Source: Vibrio sp. SCSIO 43136 (GTDB lineage: Bacteria > Pseudomonadota > Gammaproteobacteria > Enterobacterales > Vibrionaceae). Taken from it: 64,000 bases of DNA. The notes under the pieces are model-generated. The model saw nothing but the letters and a program-made list of their open reading frames with translations, had not been told where the DNA came from and ran no database searches. The stretch is taken from positions 1,736,001 to 1,800,000 of the forward strand of contig NZ_CP071848.1 in assembly GCF_023716565.1 (NCBI RefSeq), written 5' to 3'. The translations under genes were made by a program, and so were the position numbers. Positions within the stretch are counted from its first letter, which is position 1. The number at the start of each line of letters is the position of its first letter. This document shows, one piece after another, positions 54,903-64,000 of this stretch.

Positions 54903-57236
54903 CTAACGGATATCCACCACCCGACTGGCTTTACGGTATTGGATACGCCAGCCACTAAACCTTGGCAGTTCAATTCGCTTTGGATTACCTTTGCGTAGCC
55001 CTGATTGATACACCACCTGCACCAGTTTTCGTTTGGGAAAATAGTCCACACTCAAGACCATATCACCAAGGTAGAGCTGAGTTGGAAATTTCTCATCAAA
55101 GTCTGCTCGCTCCCACTCTGGAATACCGTTAAATTCAAAATCGCTTTGACCAAACATCTCTAGATCTTCTAGGGTTTCTACACCTATTGAATCCAATTGC
55201 TCAGTAAACCACTGCTCAAAAGTCATTGGTTGGCCTGGATCTGATGACAACCCTAACTCACAGTATAAATTCCAAGCATCGATGTCTTTACAGCGGCTAG
55301 AATAGAAATCAGGCCATAAATCACCTGCTGTTATCGCAGCAAGTATCGCATTGCTGCCCTCTAGTGGTTTCTCTCTCGTGGCAATTGTGCGTCCGGCATA
55401 GACTAATCTTTCTTGGCTAATCAACTCACCTGCCTCGGCGTGCGTTTTTGCCAATTGCCACTCTCCAAAGCCAAGCTGAGCTAACGAGCGAAGCGACAAT
55501 GGAAGATTGACGCTGGCCAGTGTCAGTGTTTGCTTTACCCCTCTTCCCGGTAGGCTGTGTTGATCCAGCACAACCGTTGCTTCTGCCTTAGCCGAAAAGC
55601 GGCTTTCACGGCCAATGCTCACTTCACTATAACCATTACCCAAAGCATCAGGGCGCTTTTCCCTACGCACAAATACTAACTCTGGGTGCAATTTTGCAAT
55701 CGCTTCGGCGAGAGCTGTTTGATCAAATCGAGAAGCAACATCGAGCTCGGGAAGCTCGAGGATCTCTCGCATCTGTTTGGCGAGTCCAACCGCCTCTTCC
55801 AAGGCACTTGCTTCAACACGAATTTGTTCTGGGATATTTCCTCGCACCAGTTGAATTAGCGTCGAGCCATCACAACGTTTTGGCTCCCACTGATCGATCG
55901 CTTCAATACTCTCTTCACTGCTCGGCAACTTGAATAACTTTGCTGGGACACATAACGCTGCTGCAAGATCAACCATGGCCTCTTGAAGCGCACGAGTTGG
56001 CATTCTGGTCAGTAAATCAGCATACAGTGCGTCAATCGGCAGTGGATAAAGCTTTTCCCCATGGGTGGTGATATTACCTTGGTCATCGATAGCCTTCATA
56101 TTGAGCAATAACTGACGTGCATTGGCCAAGGACTTTTCAGGTAGCGGATCTAGAAAGTCGAGTTGTTCTAATCCAAATCGACAGCAGGCTGCCGCAAGCA
56201 TCGCTTCGCTAAGCTCTTCGCGTTGCAACTCAGGAGGTGTGACTTGCTCTAGAGGGGCAAACTCGCCAAATAAGCGAACACATACGCCATCTTGAACACG
56301 ACCTGCTCGACCTGCTCGCTGCTTTGCGCTGGCTTGAGAAATCGAACGTAGCGCTAAGACTGTGCGTCCACCTCGCTGCTGGGTTCGACGCTCCAAACCT
56401 GAGTCGACGACGGCGGCAATATTTGGAATGGTCAAAGACGTTTCAGCCACATTGGTCGCGAGCACAATTTTTTGCTGGGGCTGCTGATTAAGGGCAAGGT
56501 TTCGCTCGCTATCGCTCACAGAGGCATGCAGCGGCACCACCAGTACGTCACTGAGATATTTAAGCGCCGAACCACACTGCTGGATCTCCTTTCTTCCTGG
56601 CAGAAATACCAAAATATCGCCATCCGCTGATGGTAAAAGTGACTCCACCGCCGAGACAACCTGTGCTTCAAGATCGCGTTGATTCGGAAGATGATGGCTA
56701 TCTCTTGCTTGATATGCGTACTCGACATCGAACACTCGACCCGACGCTTTAAGCAAGGTCGCATCAAGATAGCGGCTCAGTTTGGCACTTTGCATCGTCG
56801 CTGATGTGACAATCATCCGATGAGATTGACGCTCATTGAGCATTGCAACTAACAAGTCGGTATCCCAGCGGCGTTCATGGAACTCATCCACCATCACAAT
56901 ATCAAACTGACTTAATTGGTTTTCTGCATACCAGCGAAGGGCAACCCCTGGGGTTACGAACACAACTTGAGTGTTGTCATCAAATTGCGCCGACAATTTG
57001 ATGGCGTAACCGACCTGTTCACCGAGTGGCTTTCCAGACTCCTGAGCTAAGAACTCAGCCAAAGAGGTACAAGCGATTCTTCGCGGCTCAACCACCAAGA
57101 CTCTACCTTGAGACGCTGCCCAAAGTGGCAGTCGGGTCGACTTGCCTGAGCCTGTCTCCGCTTCAACCACGAGGTGGCGTTGCTTTAGGGTTTGAAGGAA
57201 GGTGTCATGGATGGAATCTATGGGTAACGAGCGCAT
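54903..57236 (-). CDS. hrpB: DEAH-box ATP-dependent helicase of the HrpB type
   Basis: 777 residues from ATG 57236 (MRSLPIDSIHDTFLQ). Helicase motifs: Walker A TGSGKST (residues 28-34), DEFH (117-120, the DEAH-box variant), SAT (145-147) and QRAGRAGR of motif VI. HrpB-type domains follow: helicase-associated region, then the C-terminal LLLNMKAIDDQGNITTHGEKL region. It is somewhat shorter than E. coli HrpB (about 809-824). The cellular role of HrpB is unclear. Confidence 0.88.
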   Translation of the reverse strand: MRSLPIDSIHDTFLQTLKQRHLVVEAETGSGKSTRLPLWAASQGRVLVVEPRRIACTSLAEFLAQESGKPLGEQVGYAIKLSAQFDDNTQVVFVTPGVALRWYAENQLSQFDIVMVDEFHERRWDTDLLVAMLNERQSHRMIVTSATMQSAKLSRYLDATLLKASGRVFDVEYAYQARDSHHLPNQRDLEAQVVSAVESLLPSADGDILVFLPGRKEIQQCGSALKYLSDVLVVPLHASVSDSERNLALNQQPQQKIVLATNVAETSLTIPNIAAVVDSGLERRTQQRGGRTVLALRSISQASAKQRAGRAGRVQDGVCVRLFGEFAPLEQVTPPELQREELSEAMLAAACCRFGLEQLDFLDPLPEKSLANARQLLLNMKAIDDQGNITTHGEKLYPLPIDALYADLLTRMPTRALQEAMVDLAAALCVPAKLFKLPSSEESIEAIDQWEPKRCDGSTLIQLVRGNIPEQIRVEASALEEAVGLAKQMREILELPELDVASRFDQTALAEAIAKLHPELVFVRREKRPDALGNGYSEVSIGRESRFSAKAEATVVLDQHSLPGRGVKQTLTLASVNLPLSLRSLAQLGFGEWQLAKTHAEAGELISQERLVYAGRTIATREKPLEGSNAILAAITAGDLWPDFYSSRCKDIDAWNLYCELGLSSDPGQPMTFEQWFTEQLDSIGVETLEDLEMFGQSDFEFNGIPEWERADFDEKFPTQLYLGDMVLSVDYFPKRKLVQVVYQSGLRKGNPKRIELPRFSGWRIQYRKASRVVDIR

Positions 57237-57411
57237 AAAAAGGTTCTATTCTTTAATCTAGCGGTCAGTATAACGGAAGCCATTGCGATCCTTGAATAGG
57301 AAGTTGTATTCCTGTTGGATTATCAGCACGTTATTCTTGACCCATGCCGTTTGAATTTGAGATCATAGCGCTCCTTTACGCCAACCACTCTCGCAGCCAA
57401 TAGAGTCAACG

Positions 57412-59106
57412 ATGAATAACGAAAAACGCCCTTTGTACATCCCTTTCGCAGGACCTGCACTCCTTAGTACGCCGCTTCTTAATAAAGGCAGTGGTTTTAC
57501 CGCTCAAGAACGTATTTCTTTTAACCTTGAGGGTCTACTCCCTGAGGCGACCGAAACGATTCAAGAACAAGTCGAGCGCGCTTATCAGCAGTACAAAAGC
57601 TTCGAAAGCGATATGGATAAGCACATCTACCTTCGTAACATCCAAGACACTAACGAGACACTGTTTTACCGTTTAGTGCAAAACCACATCAGTGAGATGA
57701 TGCCAATCATCTACACGCCTACGGTTGGTGCAGCGTGTGAGAACTTTTCGAACATCTATCGTCGTGGTCGTGGTCTGTTTATCTCTTACCCTAACCGTGA
57801 CCGTATCGATGATCTGCTTAACAATGCGGCTAACCACAATGTAAAAGTGATTGTTGTGACCGATGGCGAGCGTATCTTGGGGCTTGGCGACCAAGGCATC
57901 GGCGGTATGGGCATTCCAATCGGTAAACTATCACTATATACCGCTTGTGGTGGCATCAGCCCAGCGTACACCCTACCTATCGTTCTAGATGTGGGTACTA
58001 ACAACCCACAACGTCTGGCTGACCCAATGTATATGGGGTGGCGTCATCCTCGTATCACAGGTGCAGAATACGATGCATTTGTAGAAGAATTCATCCAAGC
58101 GGTTCAGCGACGCTGGCCAGATGCCTTGGTTCAATTTGAGGATTTTGCTCAGAAAAATGCCATGCCGCTACTTGAGCGATACAAGGATCGCATCTGTTGC
58201 TTTAACGATGACATTCAAGGCACTGCTGCTGTGACAGTTGGCTCATTGATTGCCGCTTGTCACGCAGCAGGTAGCAAACTATCAGAACAGCGTGTGACAT
58301 TTGTTGGCGCAGGTTCAGCAGGTTGTGGTATCGCTGAAGCGATCATCGCTCAAATGGTTTCAGAAGGCATTTCTGAAACGCAAGCTCGCTCACAAGTTTA
58401 CATGGTGGATCGCTGGGGCTTGTTGCAAGAAGGTATGCAAAACCTTCTTGATTTCCAAAAGCGTTTGATGCAGAAAAACAGCAATCTTGCTGACTGGGAA
58501 ACCACCCCAGAAGAAGCGGGTTTTTCACTACTTGATGTTGTAAACAATGCAAAACCGACCATTCTTATTGGTGTTTCTGGTGCTCCGGGCCTATTTAGCC
58601 AAGAAGTTATCCAGGCGATGCACCAAGGTTGTGAGCGTCCAATCGTATTCCCACTGTCTAACCCAACCAGCCGTGTAGAAGCGACGCCAAATGACATCCT
58701 GCGTTGGACCGACGGAAAAGCGCTAGTGGCGACAGGCTCTCCTTTTGAACCTGTGGTACATAACAATGTTCGCTACCCGATTGCACAATGTAATAACAGC
58801 TATATTTTCCCGGGTATCGGTCTTGGCGTGCTTGCCGTTGGTGCTACACGTATCACCGATGAAATGTTGATGGAATCTAGCCGAGCGCTAGCGCAATGTT
58901 CACCATTAGCTAAACAAGGGACGGGGGCACTGTTACCGCCATTAGAAGAGATCCACATGGTGTCTAAGCATATCGCTTTTGCGGTTGCAAAAAAGGCAAT
59001 CGAGCAAGGTGTTGCGTTAGAAATTACCGACGAAGCATTGCAAACTGCCATCGAACAACACTTCTGGCAGCCAGTTTACCGTCGCTACAAGCGCACGGCA
59101 TTCTAA
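57412..59106 (+). CDS. maeA: NAD-dependent malic enzyme
   Basis: 564 residues, close to E. coli MaeA (565). The N-terminal domain includes [18 protein letters not shown] with the catalytic Tyr and the malate-binding [12 protein letters not shown]. The NAD domain contains [32 protein letters not shown] and the Rossmann [17 protein letters not shown]. It decarboxylates malate oxidatively to pyruvate. Start ATG 57412 with no strong ribosome site; a weak terminator follows. It is a single-gene unit. Confidence 0.95.
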   Translation: MNNEKRPLYIPFAGPALLSTPLLNKGSGFTAQERISFNLEGLLPEATETIQEQVERAYQQYKSFESDMDKHIYLRNIQDTNETLFYRLVQNHISEMMPIIYTPTVGAACENFSNIYRRGRGLFISYPNRDRIDDLLNNAANHNVKVIVVTDGERILGLGDQGIGGMGIPIGKLSLYTACGGISPAYTLPIVLDVGTNNPQRLADPMYMGWRHPRITGAEYDAFVEEFIQAVQRRWPDALVQFEDFAQKNAMPLLERYKDRICCFNDDIQGTAAVTVGSLIAACHAAGSKLSEQRVTFVGAGSAGCGIAEAIIAQMVSEGISETQARSQVYMVDRWGLLQEGMQNLLDFQKRLMQKNSNLADWETTPEEAGFSLLDVVNNAKPTILIGVSGAPGLFSQEVIQAMHQGCERPIVFPLSNPTSRVEATPNDILRWTDGKALVATGSPFEPVVHNNVRYPIAQCNNSYIFPGIGLGVLAVGATRITDEMLMESSRALAQCSPLAKQGTGALLPPLEEIHMVSKHIAFAVAKKAIEQGVALEITDEALQTAIEQHFWQPVYRRYKRTAF

Positions 59107-59127
59107 TTCCGTAAGAAGCCAACATTA

Positions 59128-59157
59128 GACCCAAGCCATACCTGGCTTGGGTCTTTA
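59128..59157 (+). terminator. Terminator after maeA
   Basis: GACCCAAGCC / GGCTTGGGTC stem with a 6-base loop, followed by a short T stretch. Confidence 0.75.
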
Positions 59158-59225
59158 TACTCTATCCAGCCACTATCTAAACCGTCTAGCTAGTCCATCT
59201 TTCTCGTTATCTATAAAGTACGTTT

Positions 59226-59549
59226 ATGTTGTCGATACTTCAATCTATGGGGCAAAGCTTGTACCCCTACCTAAATGACATCGCTACAGCGATCATAGCC
59301 TGTGGCTTGGTGGTGTTCGGCGCTGATATCAACCGTTTCCTTCGTCGCAAATTGACCCACCACCATTTTATCGTTCGCACCGCAGTCTTTATCCTACTCA
59401 ATGCATTTGGTTATGGTTTGCTCATCGTTAAGGTCAGTCCGTATTTAGCCAGTGAGATGAGGCAGTTACCCAGTGAATGGCTCTCGACAGTGGTGATTGG
59501 CTGGTTTATTGTGGTGGGTGTCTGGGCTCAGAAACATCGACAGGTATAA
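59226..59549 (+). CDS. DUF3392 family inner-membrane protein
   Basis: 107 residues from ATG 59226 (MLSILQSMGQSLYPYL). Three hydrophobic segments: ITAIIACGLVVFGA-like (about 20-35), TAVFILLNAFGYGLLIV (about 52-70) and WLSTVVIGWFIVVGVWA (about 84-101). A conserved short membrane protein of vibrios and relatives without a known function. The next gene starts seven bases after its stop. Confidence 0.85.
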   Translation: MLSILQSMGQSLYPYLNDIATAIIACGLVVFGADINRFLRRKLTHHHFIVRTAVFILLNAFGYGLLIVKVSPYLASEMRQLPSEWLSTVVIGWFIVVGVWAQKHRQV

Positions 59550-59556
59550 GGACATT

Positions 59557-60246
59557 TTGGTTATTGCACTTCAACCTTCTCAACTCAAACTCTACCTCGG
59601 CAAGCTGAAGCTTTTTGTCGGTTGGTCCGTGGTGGTTGGTATCTGTCTGATTTGTGCTTTGATCTTAAGTGACCGCTGGATAAGCTGGCAAACACAAGAT
59701 CAAATCTACCACCAACAGTCTGCACTGCCTGACTATCAAGTTGCTATGGTACTGGGTACCAGTAAGTACATTGGTAAGCAACTCAACACCTATTACGTGC
59801 ACCGCATCAATGCAGCGATTGAGCTGTTCAAAAACGGACATATTAAACACTTTTTGCTCAGTGGGGATAACGCCCATCGCTCTTACAATGAGCCTTGGAC
59901 AATGAAACGTGACCTACTCAAGCAAGGCGTGCCCGAGGAGTCCATCCATTTAGATTACGCAGGATTTCGTACCTTAGATTCTATCGTTCGAGCGCAAAAA
60001 GTATTTGAAGCGGATGATATTGTCATCATCACCCAAGAGTTTCACTGTGAGCGCGCACTCTACATCGCCAACTTCAATCAAATCAACGCTGTCTGTTTAG
60101 CGGTCGACGGGCCTCAAGGTACTGGGGGGCTATACGTACGAGCAAGAGAAGTATTAGCCCGAGCTAAAGCGCTACTTGATATTCATGTACTCAACATGAA
60201 ACCAAAATTCTTGGGCCCAAAAGAGCCAATCGCGACCAATTTATAA
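59557..60246 (+). CDS. sanA: SanA-like envelope protein (DUF218/YdcF fold)
   Basis: 229 residues from a probable TTG start at 59557, with AAGGAC upstream; ATT at 59554 is possible. An N-terminal membrane helix (FVGWSVVVGICLICALIL) is followed by the SanA catalytic-like core: VAMVLGTSKYIGKQL, FLLSGDNAHRSYNEPWTMKR, LDYAGFRTLDSIVRAQKVF and IITQEFHCERALYIA. These match E. coli SanA, needed for vancomycin resistance at high temperature. Probably co-transcribed with the DUF3392 gene. It overlaps the convergent GGDEF gene by six bases. Confidence 0.9.
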   Translation: MVIALQPSQLKLYLGKLKLFVGWSVVVGICLICALILSDRWISWQTQDQIYHQQSALPDYQVAMVLGTSKYIGKQLNTYYVHRINAAIELFKNGHIKHFLLSGDNAHRSYNEPWTMKRDLLKQGVPEESIHLDYAGFRTLDSIVRAQKVFEADDIVIITQEFHCERALYIANFNQINAVCLAVDGPQGTGGLYVRAREVLARAKALLDIHVLNMKPKFLGPKEPIATNL

Positions 60247-61560
60247 CTCTGTCACACTGACTTCGACTCGGTTTCGGCCATTTTGTTTGGCAAGATAAAG
60301 CGCCTCATCAGCACGAGCAATGGTCTCTGTTGCTCGTTCTTGATTCATCATCGCAACACCTGCGCTGCATGTCAGCACTTCTCCATGCATCCAGATGTGC
60401 TGCTCCACTCTAGATACAATGGTATGAGCTCGATCGGATGCGCCTTCTAAGTTGGTATCGGGACAAAACACTATAAATTCCTCACCACCCCAGCGTACAA
60501 GATGATCTTGGCTATCAATGGCTGAGCTTACGATCAAGACAAACTCCTTGAGGATGTCATCGCCTACCTTATGGCCAAACTTATCGTTAATCGATTTAAA
60601 CAGATCGATGTCCAAGTAGATGACTGAAAACGGTCTTTTTTCTTGATTCGATAGCTCGGTTTGCCGTGCCAACCACTCGCGAACGGCATGACGGTTTCTC
60701 GCCCCAGTTAAGGCATCACGATGGGCCATTTCTAGCACTTCAGTGTTCTCGATGCGCAATTTTCTATTTACTTTTTGTAGGTGATTTTGGCGCTCAAGCG
60801 CTTGATTAGCCTGCTCTCTCACCTTGCGATTATCAATAATGACGAAGCAAAATGCCAAGGTCAGCCATATCGCAAGCAAGGTAAATAACAGCTCTTCACC
60901 TGTGACTAAATTACCTTCAAGTCGAATGCTATGGATCTTAATGTCATGCACGCCAAGCGCTGCACTGTTACCTGTTGCCACTTCAAGCGCAATCACATTG
61001 CCACGCTCTGGCCCAGAAAACTCGATTGGGATATTGTGGTCAGCCAACCACCAAGTCAGCACTTGGAAGTTATCAAGTGGAATGGCGATCACCCCTGCGT
61101 CACTACCGGGCGAATACTCGAGTCCGTTGTACTTTAAGGTGTAGTCATTCCCTATCTCTGAATAGGCCGAATTAAAGTTTTTCAAATAGACTCGCAATCG
61201 CGCATCAGGGTTAGGCGCTTGATAATCTATGTTGAGATACAAAGTATGGAAATCATTTAAATCAAGTCCATTGCCTTCCAAGTCCCCGACTAGAATAGAC
61301 AACGAACAGTAAGGCCATGGGTACTCACTTGCTTTCAAGTCACAATTGAGTTGAGTCAGTTGGTTGGAGGCATTTAGGGTGGAGGTCGTGGCCCCCTTCT
61401 GTGGACGATCATCTGCCACGGAGTAACCGTAATGCTCAGGTGTGATATCAATGCTCTTGTTCGCCCCATAACGATAGAAGCTAATCAAGACTGCGGTTGT
61501 GATTGCTATCAAACCCAAAACAAATTTTTGTGTATAGCTCAAGTTGTTACCAAATTTCAT
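60241..61560 (-). CDS. Membrane-bound diguanylate cyclase (GGDEF)
   Basis: 439 residues from ATG 61560 (MKFGNNLSYTQKF), AAGGAAA upstream at a somewhat long distance; ATG 61617 is the alternative. Membrane helix about 13-33, a periplasmic sensor region of about 200 residues, a second helix (LLFTLLAIWLTLAFCFVII), a coiled coil and the catalytic GGDEF domain with RWGGEEFIVFCPDTN and DIDLFKSINDKFGH. It makes cyclic di-GMP. The inhibitory I-site Arg of RxxD, five residues before GGEEF, is replaced by Ser (SAID). Confidence 0.9.
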   Translation of the reverse strand: MKFGNNLSYTQKFVLGLIAITTAVLISFYRYGANKSIDITPEHYGYSVADDRPQKGATTSTLNASNQLTQLNCDLKASEYPWPYCSLSILVGDLEGNGLDLNDFHTLYLNIDYQAPNPDARLRVYLKNFNSAYSEIGNDYTLKYNGLEYSPGSDAGVIAIPLDNFQVLTWWLADHNIPIEFSGPERGNVIALEVATGNSAALGVHDIKIHSIRLEGNLVTGEELLFTLLAIWLTLAFCFVIIDNRKVREQANQALERQNHLQKVNRKLRIENTEVLEMAHRDALTGARNRHAVREWLARQTELSNQEKRPFSVIYLDIDLFKSINDKFGHKVGDDILKEFVLIVSSAIDSQDHLVRWGGEEFIVFCPDTNLEGASDRAHTIVSRVEQHIWMHGEVLTCSAGVAMMNQERATETIARADEALYLAKQNGRNRVEVSVTEL

Positions 61561-61877
61561 ACTAATTGATATTTTCCTTGCTTCAACAACGTCCATTAAC
61601 GGGTGGCTCAACACCAACGAAAGGGCTTATAAAACCTAACCTTACCTCTGAAGTATATTTCAATCATTGGTTAATTGTAGTTAATCAATAGAACTTTCCG
61701 ATACAGAACACTTACTGCAAATTCATCCGCACAAAAAGCAATCAAAACCTTAATAAAATCGATAACTTATCCCGTGTGACCCACAAACTGATTTTTGTTA
61801 AACTACTCACCATCGCCATGATGCGAAATAACAATAAATTGAACGTCACTGTTCATACACTGAGTAAGAGTACAGCC

Positions 61878-62702
61878 ATGTCAAATTCTGTTTCAGGTAC
61901 GCTTAAAAAGCTTACTTCCACCTTGGGCTCAACAGTCAATTACGCCCTACCTGTCGGAGAGCAACAAGTGCCTCTCAACGATCTGATCGGTAAAAGAATT
62001 GCCTTAACTCACACTGGTAATATCTTCTGTTCTTCCTGCGGTAAGAAGACCAAGAAAAGCTACTCACAGGGCCACTGTTTCGTTTGCATGAAGAAACTCG
62101 CCAGCTGCGATATGTGCATCATGAAACCAGAAACTTGCCACTACGACCAAGGCACCTGCCGTGAGCCGGAATGGGGCGAAGAGAACTGCATGATCGATCA
62201 CTACGTTTATCTCTCAAATACCTCTAGCTTGAAAGTGGGTATTACCCGACACAGCCAAGTACCAACGCGTTGGATAGACCAAGGGGCAACGCAGGCACTG
62301 CCAATTTTGCGAGTAGAAACTCGTCAGCTATCTGGTTTAGTTGAAGTAGAGCTGGCAAAACACATCGCAGACAAAACTAACTGGCGAGCATTGCTAAAAG
62401 GTGATGGCGAACCTATGGATTTGGTAGAGAAATTCGAACAGCTCAAACCTGTGCTAGAGCCTGTGGTGGTTAAACTTCAGCAAGAGTTTGGCGTGGACGC
62501 TATTGAGTGGCTGGGTGAAGAAGCTCTGGATATCGAGTATCCGGTCGAGCAGCACCCGGTAAAAATTGTCTCACACAATTTTGATAAGAACCCAGTCGTC
62601 GAAGGTACTCTGCAAGGCATTAAAGGCCAGTATTTACTACTTGATACTGGTGTTATCAATATCCGCAAGTTCACCTCTTACGAAGTGACCTGCGAATACT
62701 AA
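61878..62702 (+). CDS. DUF2797 family zinc protein
   Basis: 274 residues from ATG 61878 (MSNSVSGTLKKLTSTLG); the frame extends upstream to 61776, but that part lacks conservation-like features. A cysteine-rich cluster FCSSCGKKTKKSYSQGH, then CFVCMKKLASCDMCIM and GTCREPEWGEENC indicates zinc binding. The following HYVYLSNTSSLKVGITR resembles a degenerate GIY-YIG-type start. A conserved bacterial family with no established function. Confidence 0.85.
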   Translation: MSNSVSGTLKKLTSTLGSTVNYALPVGEQQVPLNDLIGKRIALTHTGNIFCSSCGKKTKKSYSQGHCFVCMKKLASCDMCIMKPETCHYDQGTCREPEWGEENCMIDHYVYLSNTSSLKVGITRHSQVPTRWIDQGATQALPILRVETRQLSGLVEVELAKHIADKTNWRALLKGDGEPMDLVEKFEQLKPVLEPVVVKLQQEFGVDAIEWLGEEALDIEYPVEQHPVKIVSHNFDKNPVVEGTLQGIKGQYLLLDTGVINIRKFTSYEVTCEY

Positions 62703-62705
62703 CGG

Positions 62706-62740
62706 AATAAGGGGTGTGGCCGCTAGCGACACCTCTTATT
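62706..62740. terminator. Shared terminator between the convergent DUF2797 and aminotransferase genes
   Basis: Imperfect stem AATAAGGGGTGTGGC / GCGACACCTCTTATT with a short loop. It overlaps the stop of the gene on the minus strand. Confidence 0.65.
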
Positions 62741-63965
62741 ACTTGAGTAGCAGGGTTATCGCATCAACAAAGGCGTCTATCTCTTCGGTGGTGTTGTAGT
62801 GCATCAGCCCTACCCTCAACACTCCACCTTTATCACTAAGCCCAAGCGCTTCAATCAGCCCAATCGCATAAAAATGCCCACTCCAAACGCAAATGTTTTG
62901 CTCACCCAGTGCTTTTGCGATTTGCAGTGGTTCTACACCATCAATAACTAACGCAAAGGTTGGCGTTCGCAGGTTTACTCCTTCTCGACCAACGACTTGA
63001 ATCGCTTGAATAGCCTCAAGCCTTTCTAGCATATAAGCCGACAGCTTTTGCTCATAAGTTTCATACTGCTCAAAGCTTTGAACCAAGCGTTGACGAAGCC
63101 CCTCATTTGGCGATCCATACTGGGCTAAAAACTCGACACAAGCACTAAAACCTGCGAGCGCTTCAAAATTCAGCGTTCCTGTTTCAAAGCGAGCAGGTCC
63201 TTTATCTGGTGCAGGCAGAACTTTATAAGGCTCCAGTGCATCCAAGTGTGACTGGGCAACATACGCCACCCCCAAATGAGGCCCAAAAAACTTGTAAGCC
63301 GAACAGACTAAGTAGTCGCAGTCTAACGATTGCACATCAATGAGATGATGAGGTGCGTAATGCACGGCATCGACATAGACTTCAATGCCTCTACCATCAA
63401 TCGCTTCTATCAAGCGTTTTACATCCACCACAGAGCCGGTGGTGTTTGACGCTAATGTAATCGCAATTAGCTTGGTCTTATCTGTTACCTGCGACAGCAG
63501 GTGATCTAAATCTACCGAGCCATCACTTAAGCAGACTTTGGCACGATGAACTACCGCCCCTTTATCTTTGGCGGCCTCAACCCAAGCTGACACATTTCCG
63601 AAATGGTCAAGGTCGGTGACGATGACTTCATCTCCCGCTTGCCAACGACGACTGATCGACCGAGACAAAGTAAAAGTCAGCGACGTCATATTAGCACCGA
63701 ACACGATATTGTCCGACGATGGCGCATTAAGCAGGCACGCCGCACTTTGTCTCGCTCTATCAACCACTCGGACTGTTTCATGGCTAGCAAAAAAGTGGCC
63801 GCCTAGATTTGAGTTATAACGGCCAAGATAGTCTCGCATTGCCAGCAGCACTTGGTTAGGTACTTGCGATCCACCCGGACCATCCATAAAAATAACACCT
63901 TGACCACGGTGCTTTTGTTCTAAGGCACTAAATTGACTTCTAACGTGTTCAACACTAAAACGCAT
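62739..63965 (-). CDS. Cysteine desulfurase-like protein, class V aminotransferase
   Basis: 408 residues from ATG 63965 (MRFSVEHVRSQFSALEQ). Fold type I PLP enzyme: FMDGPGGSQVPNQVLLAM, SNLGGHFFASHETVRVVDRAR, IVTDLDHFGN, VYVDAVHYAPHHLID (PLP Asp199 and His202) and CSAYKFFGPHLGVAY, with the Schiff-base Lys225. It fits the cysteine-desulfurase-like group (TIGR01976) rather than IscS or SufS, and no neighbouring Fe-S or sulfur carrier genes are seen. The substrate is unproven. Confidence 0.9.
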   Translation of the reverse strand: MRFSVEHVRSQFSALEQKHRGQGVIFMDGPGGSQVPNQVLLAMRDYLGRYNSNLGGHFFASHETVRVVDRARQSAACLLNAPSSDNIVFGANMTSLTFTLSRSISRRWQAGDEVIVTDLDHFGNVSAWVEAAKDKGAVVHRAKVCLSDGSVDLDHLLSQVTDKTKLIAITLASNTTGSVVDVKRLIEAIDGRGIEVYVDAVHYAPHHLIDVQSLDCDYLVCSAYKFFGPHLGVAYVAQSHLDALEPYKVLPAPDKGPARFETGTLNFEALAGFSACVEFLAQYGSPNEGLRQRLVQSFEQYETYEQKLSAYMLERLEAIQAIQVVGREGVNLRTPTFALVIDGVEPLQIAKALGEQNICVWSGHFYAIGLIEALGLSDKGGVLRVGLMHYNTTEEIDAFVDAITLLLK

Positions 63966-64000
63966 TATGCCGTTACCTTATGCTTCGCCGTCAGTACAAA

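Overview
The window is a Vibrio chromosome segment, most likely not V. cholerae itself; I cannot fix the species. The evidence is a long chromosomal integron (superintegron) of VCR-like attC sites ending at an IntIA-type integrase next to rplT-rpmI-infC-thrS, the usual Vibrio arrangement, followed by Vibrio-type housekeeping genes.

Region 1, 1-31818: cassette array. I count 51 attC sites, so 51 complete cassettes plus one partial cassette at the left edge. Cassettes read on the minus strand, away from attI and intIA. On the + strand each cassette is an attC (left) followed by its body (right). Only 23 bodies carry a recognisable gene: three acetyltransferases (one frameshifted), a Nudix protein, an LRAT/NlpC-like protein, a metallophosphoesterase, four AhpD-like proteins (three almost identical), two zinc-cysteine proteins, two proteins with HEPN-like motifs, membrane proteins and orphans. 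The other 28 complete bodies, plus the partial one, belong to one amplified family of roughly 425-bp segments without a convincing gene (families A and B, plus a divergent relative beside attI). This family is the most unusual content of the window. A 1251-bp IS3-family element sits in one copy. I saw no toxin-antitoxin cassette.

Region 2, 31819-33002: attI, a LexA-box-bearing promoter region and intIA (+). A tandem heptamer repeat and a terminator separate intIA from the next operon.

Region 3, 33069-36350: thrS-infC-rpmI-rplT on the minus strand. infC has an AUU start. The thrS leader contains a hairpin that mimics a threonine tRNA anticodon arm, and the infC-rpmI gap holds a strong hairpin.

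Region 4, 36562-42860: histidine utilisation, hutC then hutI-hutG-hutU-hutH, with HutC-like operators. hutI is broken by a frameshifting deletion of about 50 nt.

Region 5, 42979-63965: core genes. These are a DUF3581 protein, an ICMT-like membrane protein overlapping an acetyltransferase, a YdiJ-type FAD/Fe-S dehydrogenase, DUF3334 and DUF2786 proteins, a membrane-spanning Sel1/J-domain protein, a small zinc protein, sulA with an SOS box, purC with a PurR operator, a MITE-like element, an outer-membrane phospholipase A, an HrpB-type helicase, NAD-malic enzyme, DUF3392 and SanA-like membrane proteins, a diguanylate cyclase, a DUF2797 protein and a class-V aminotransferase. No rRNA, tRNA or CRISPR array was seen.
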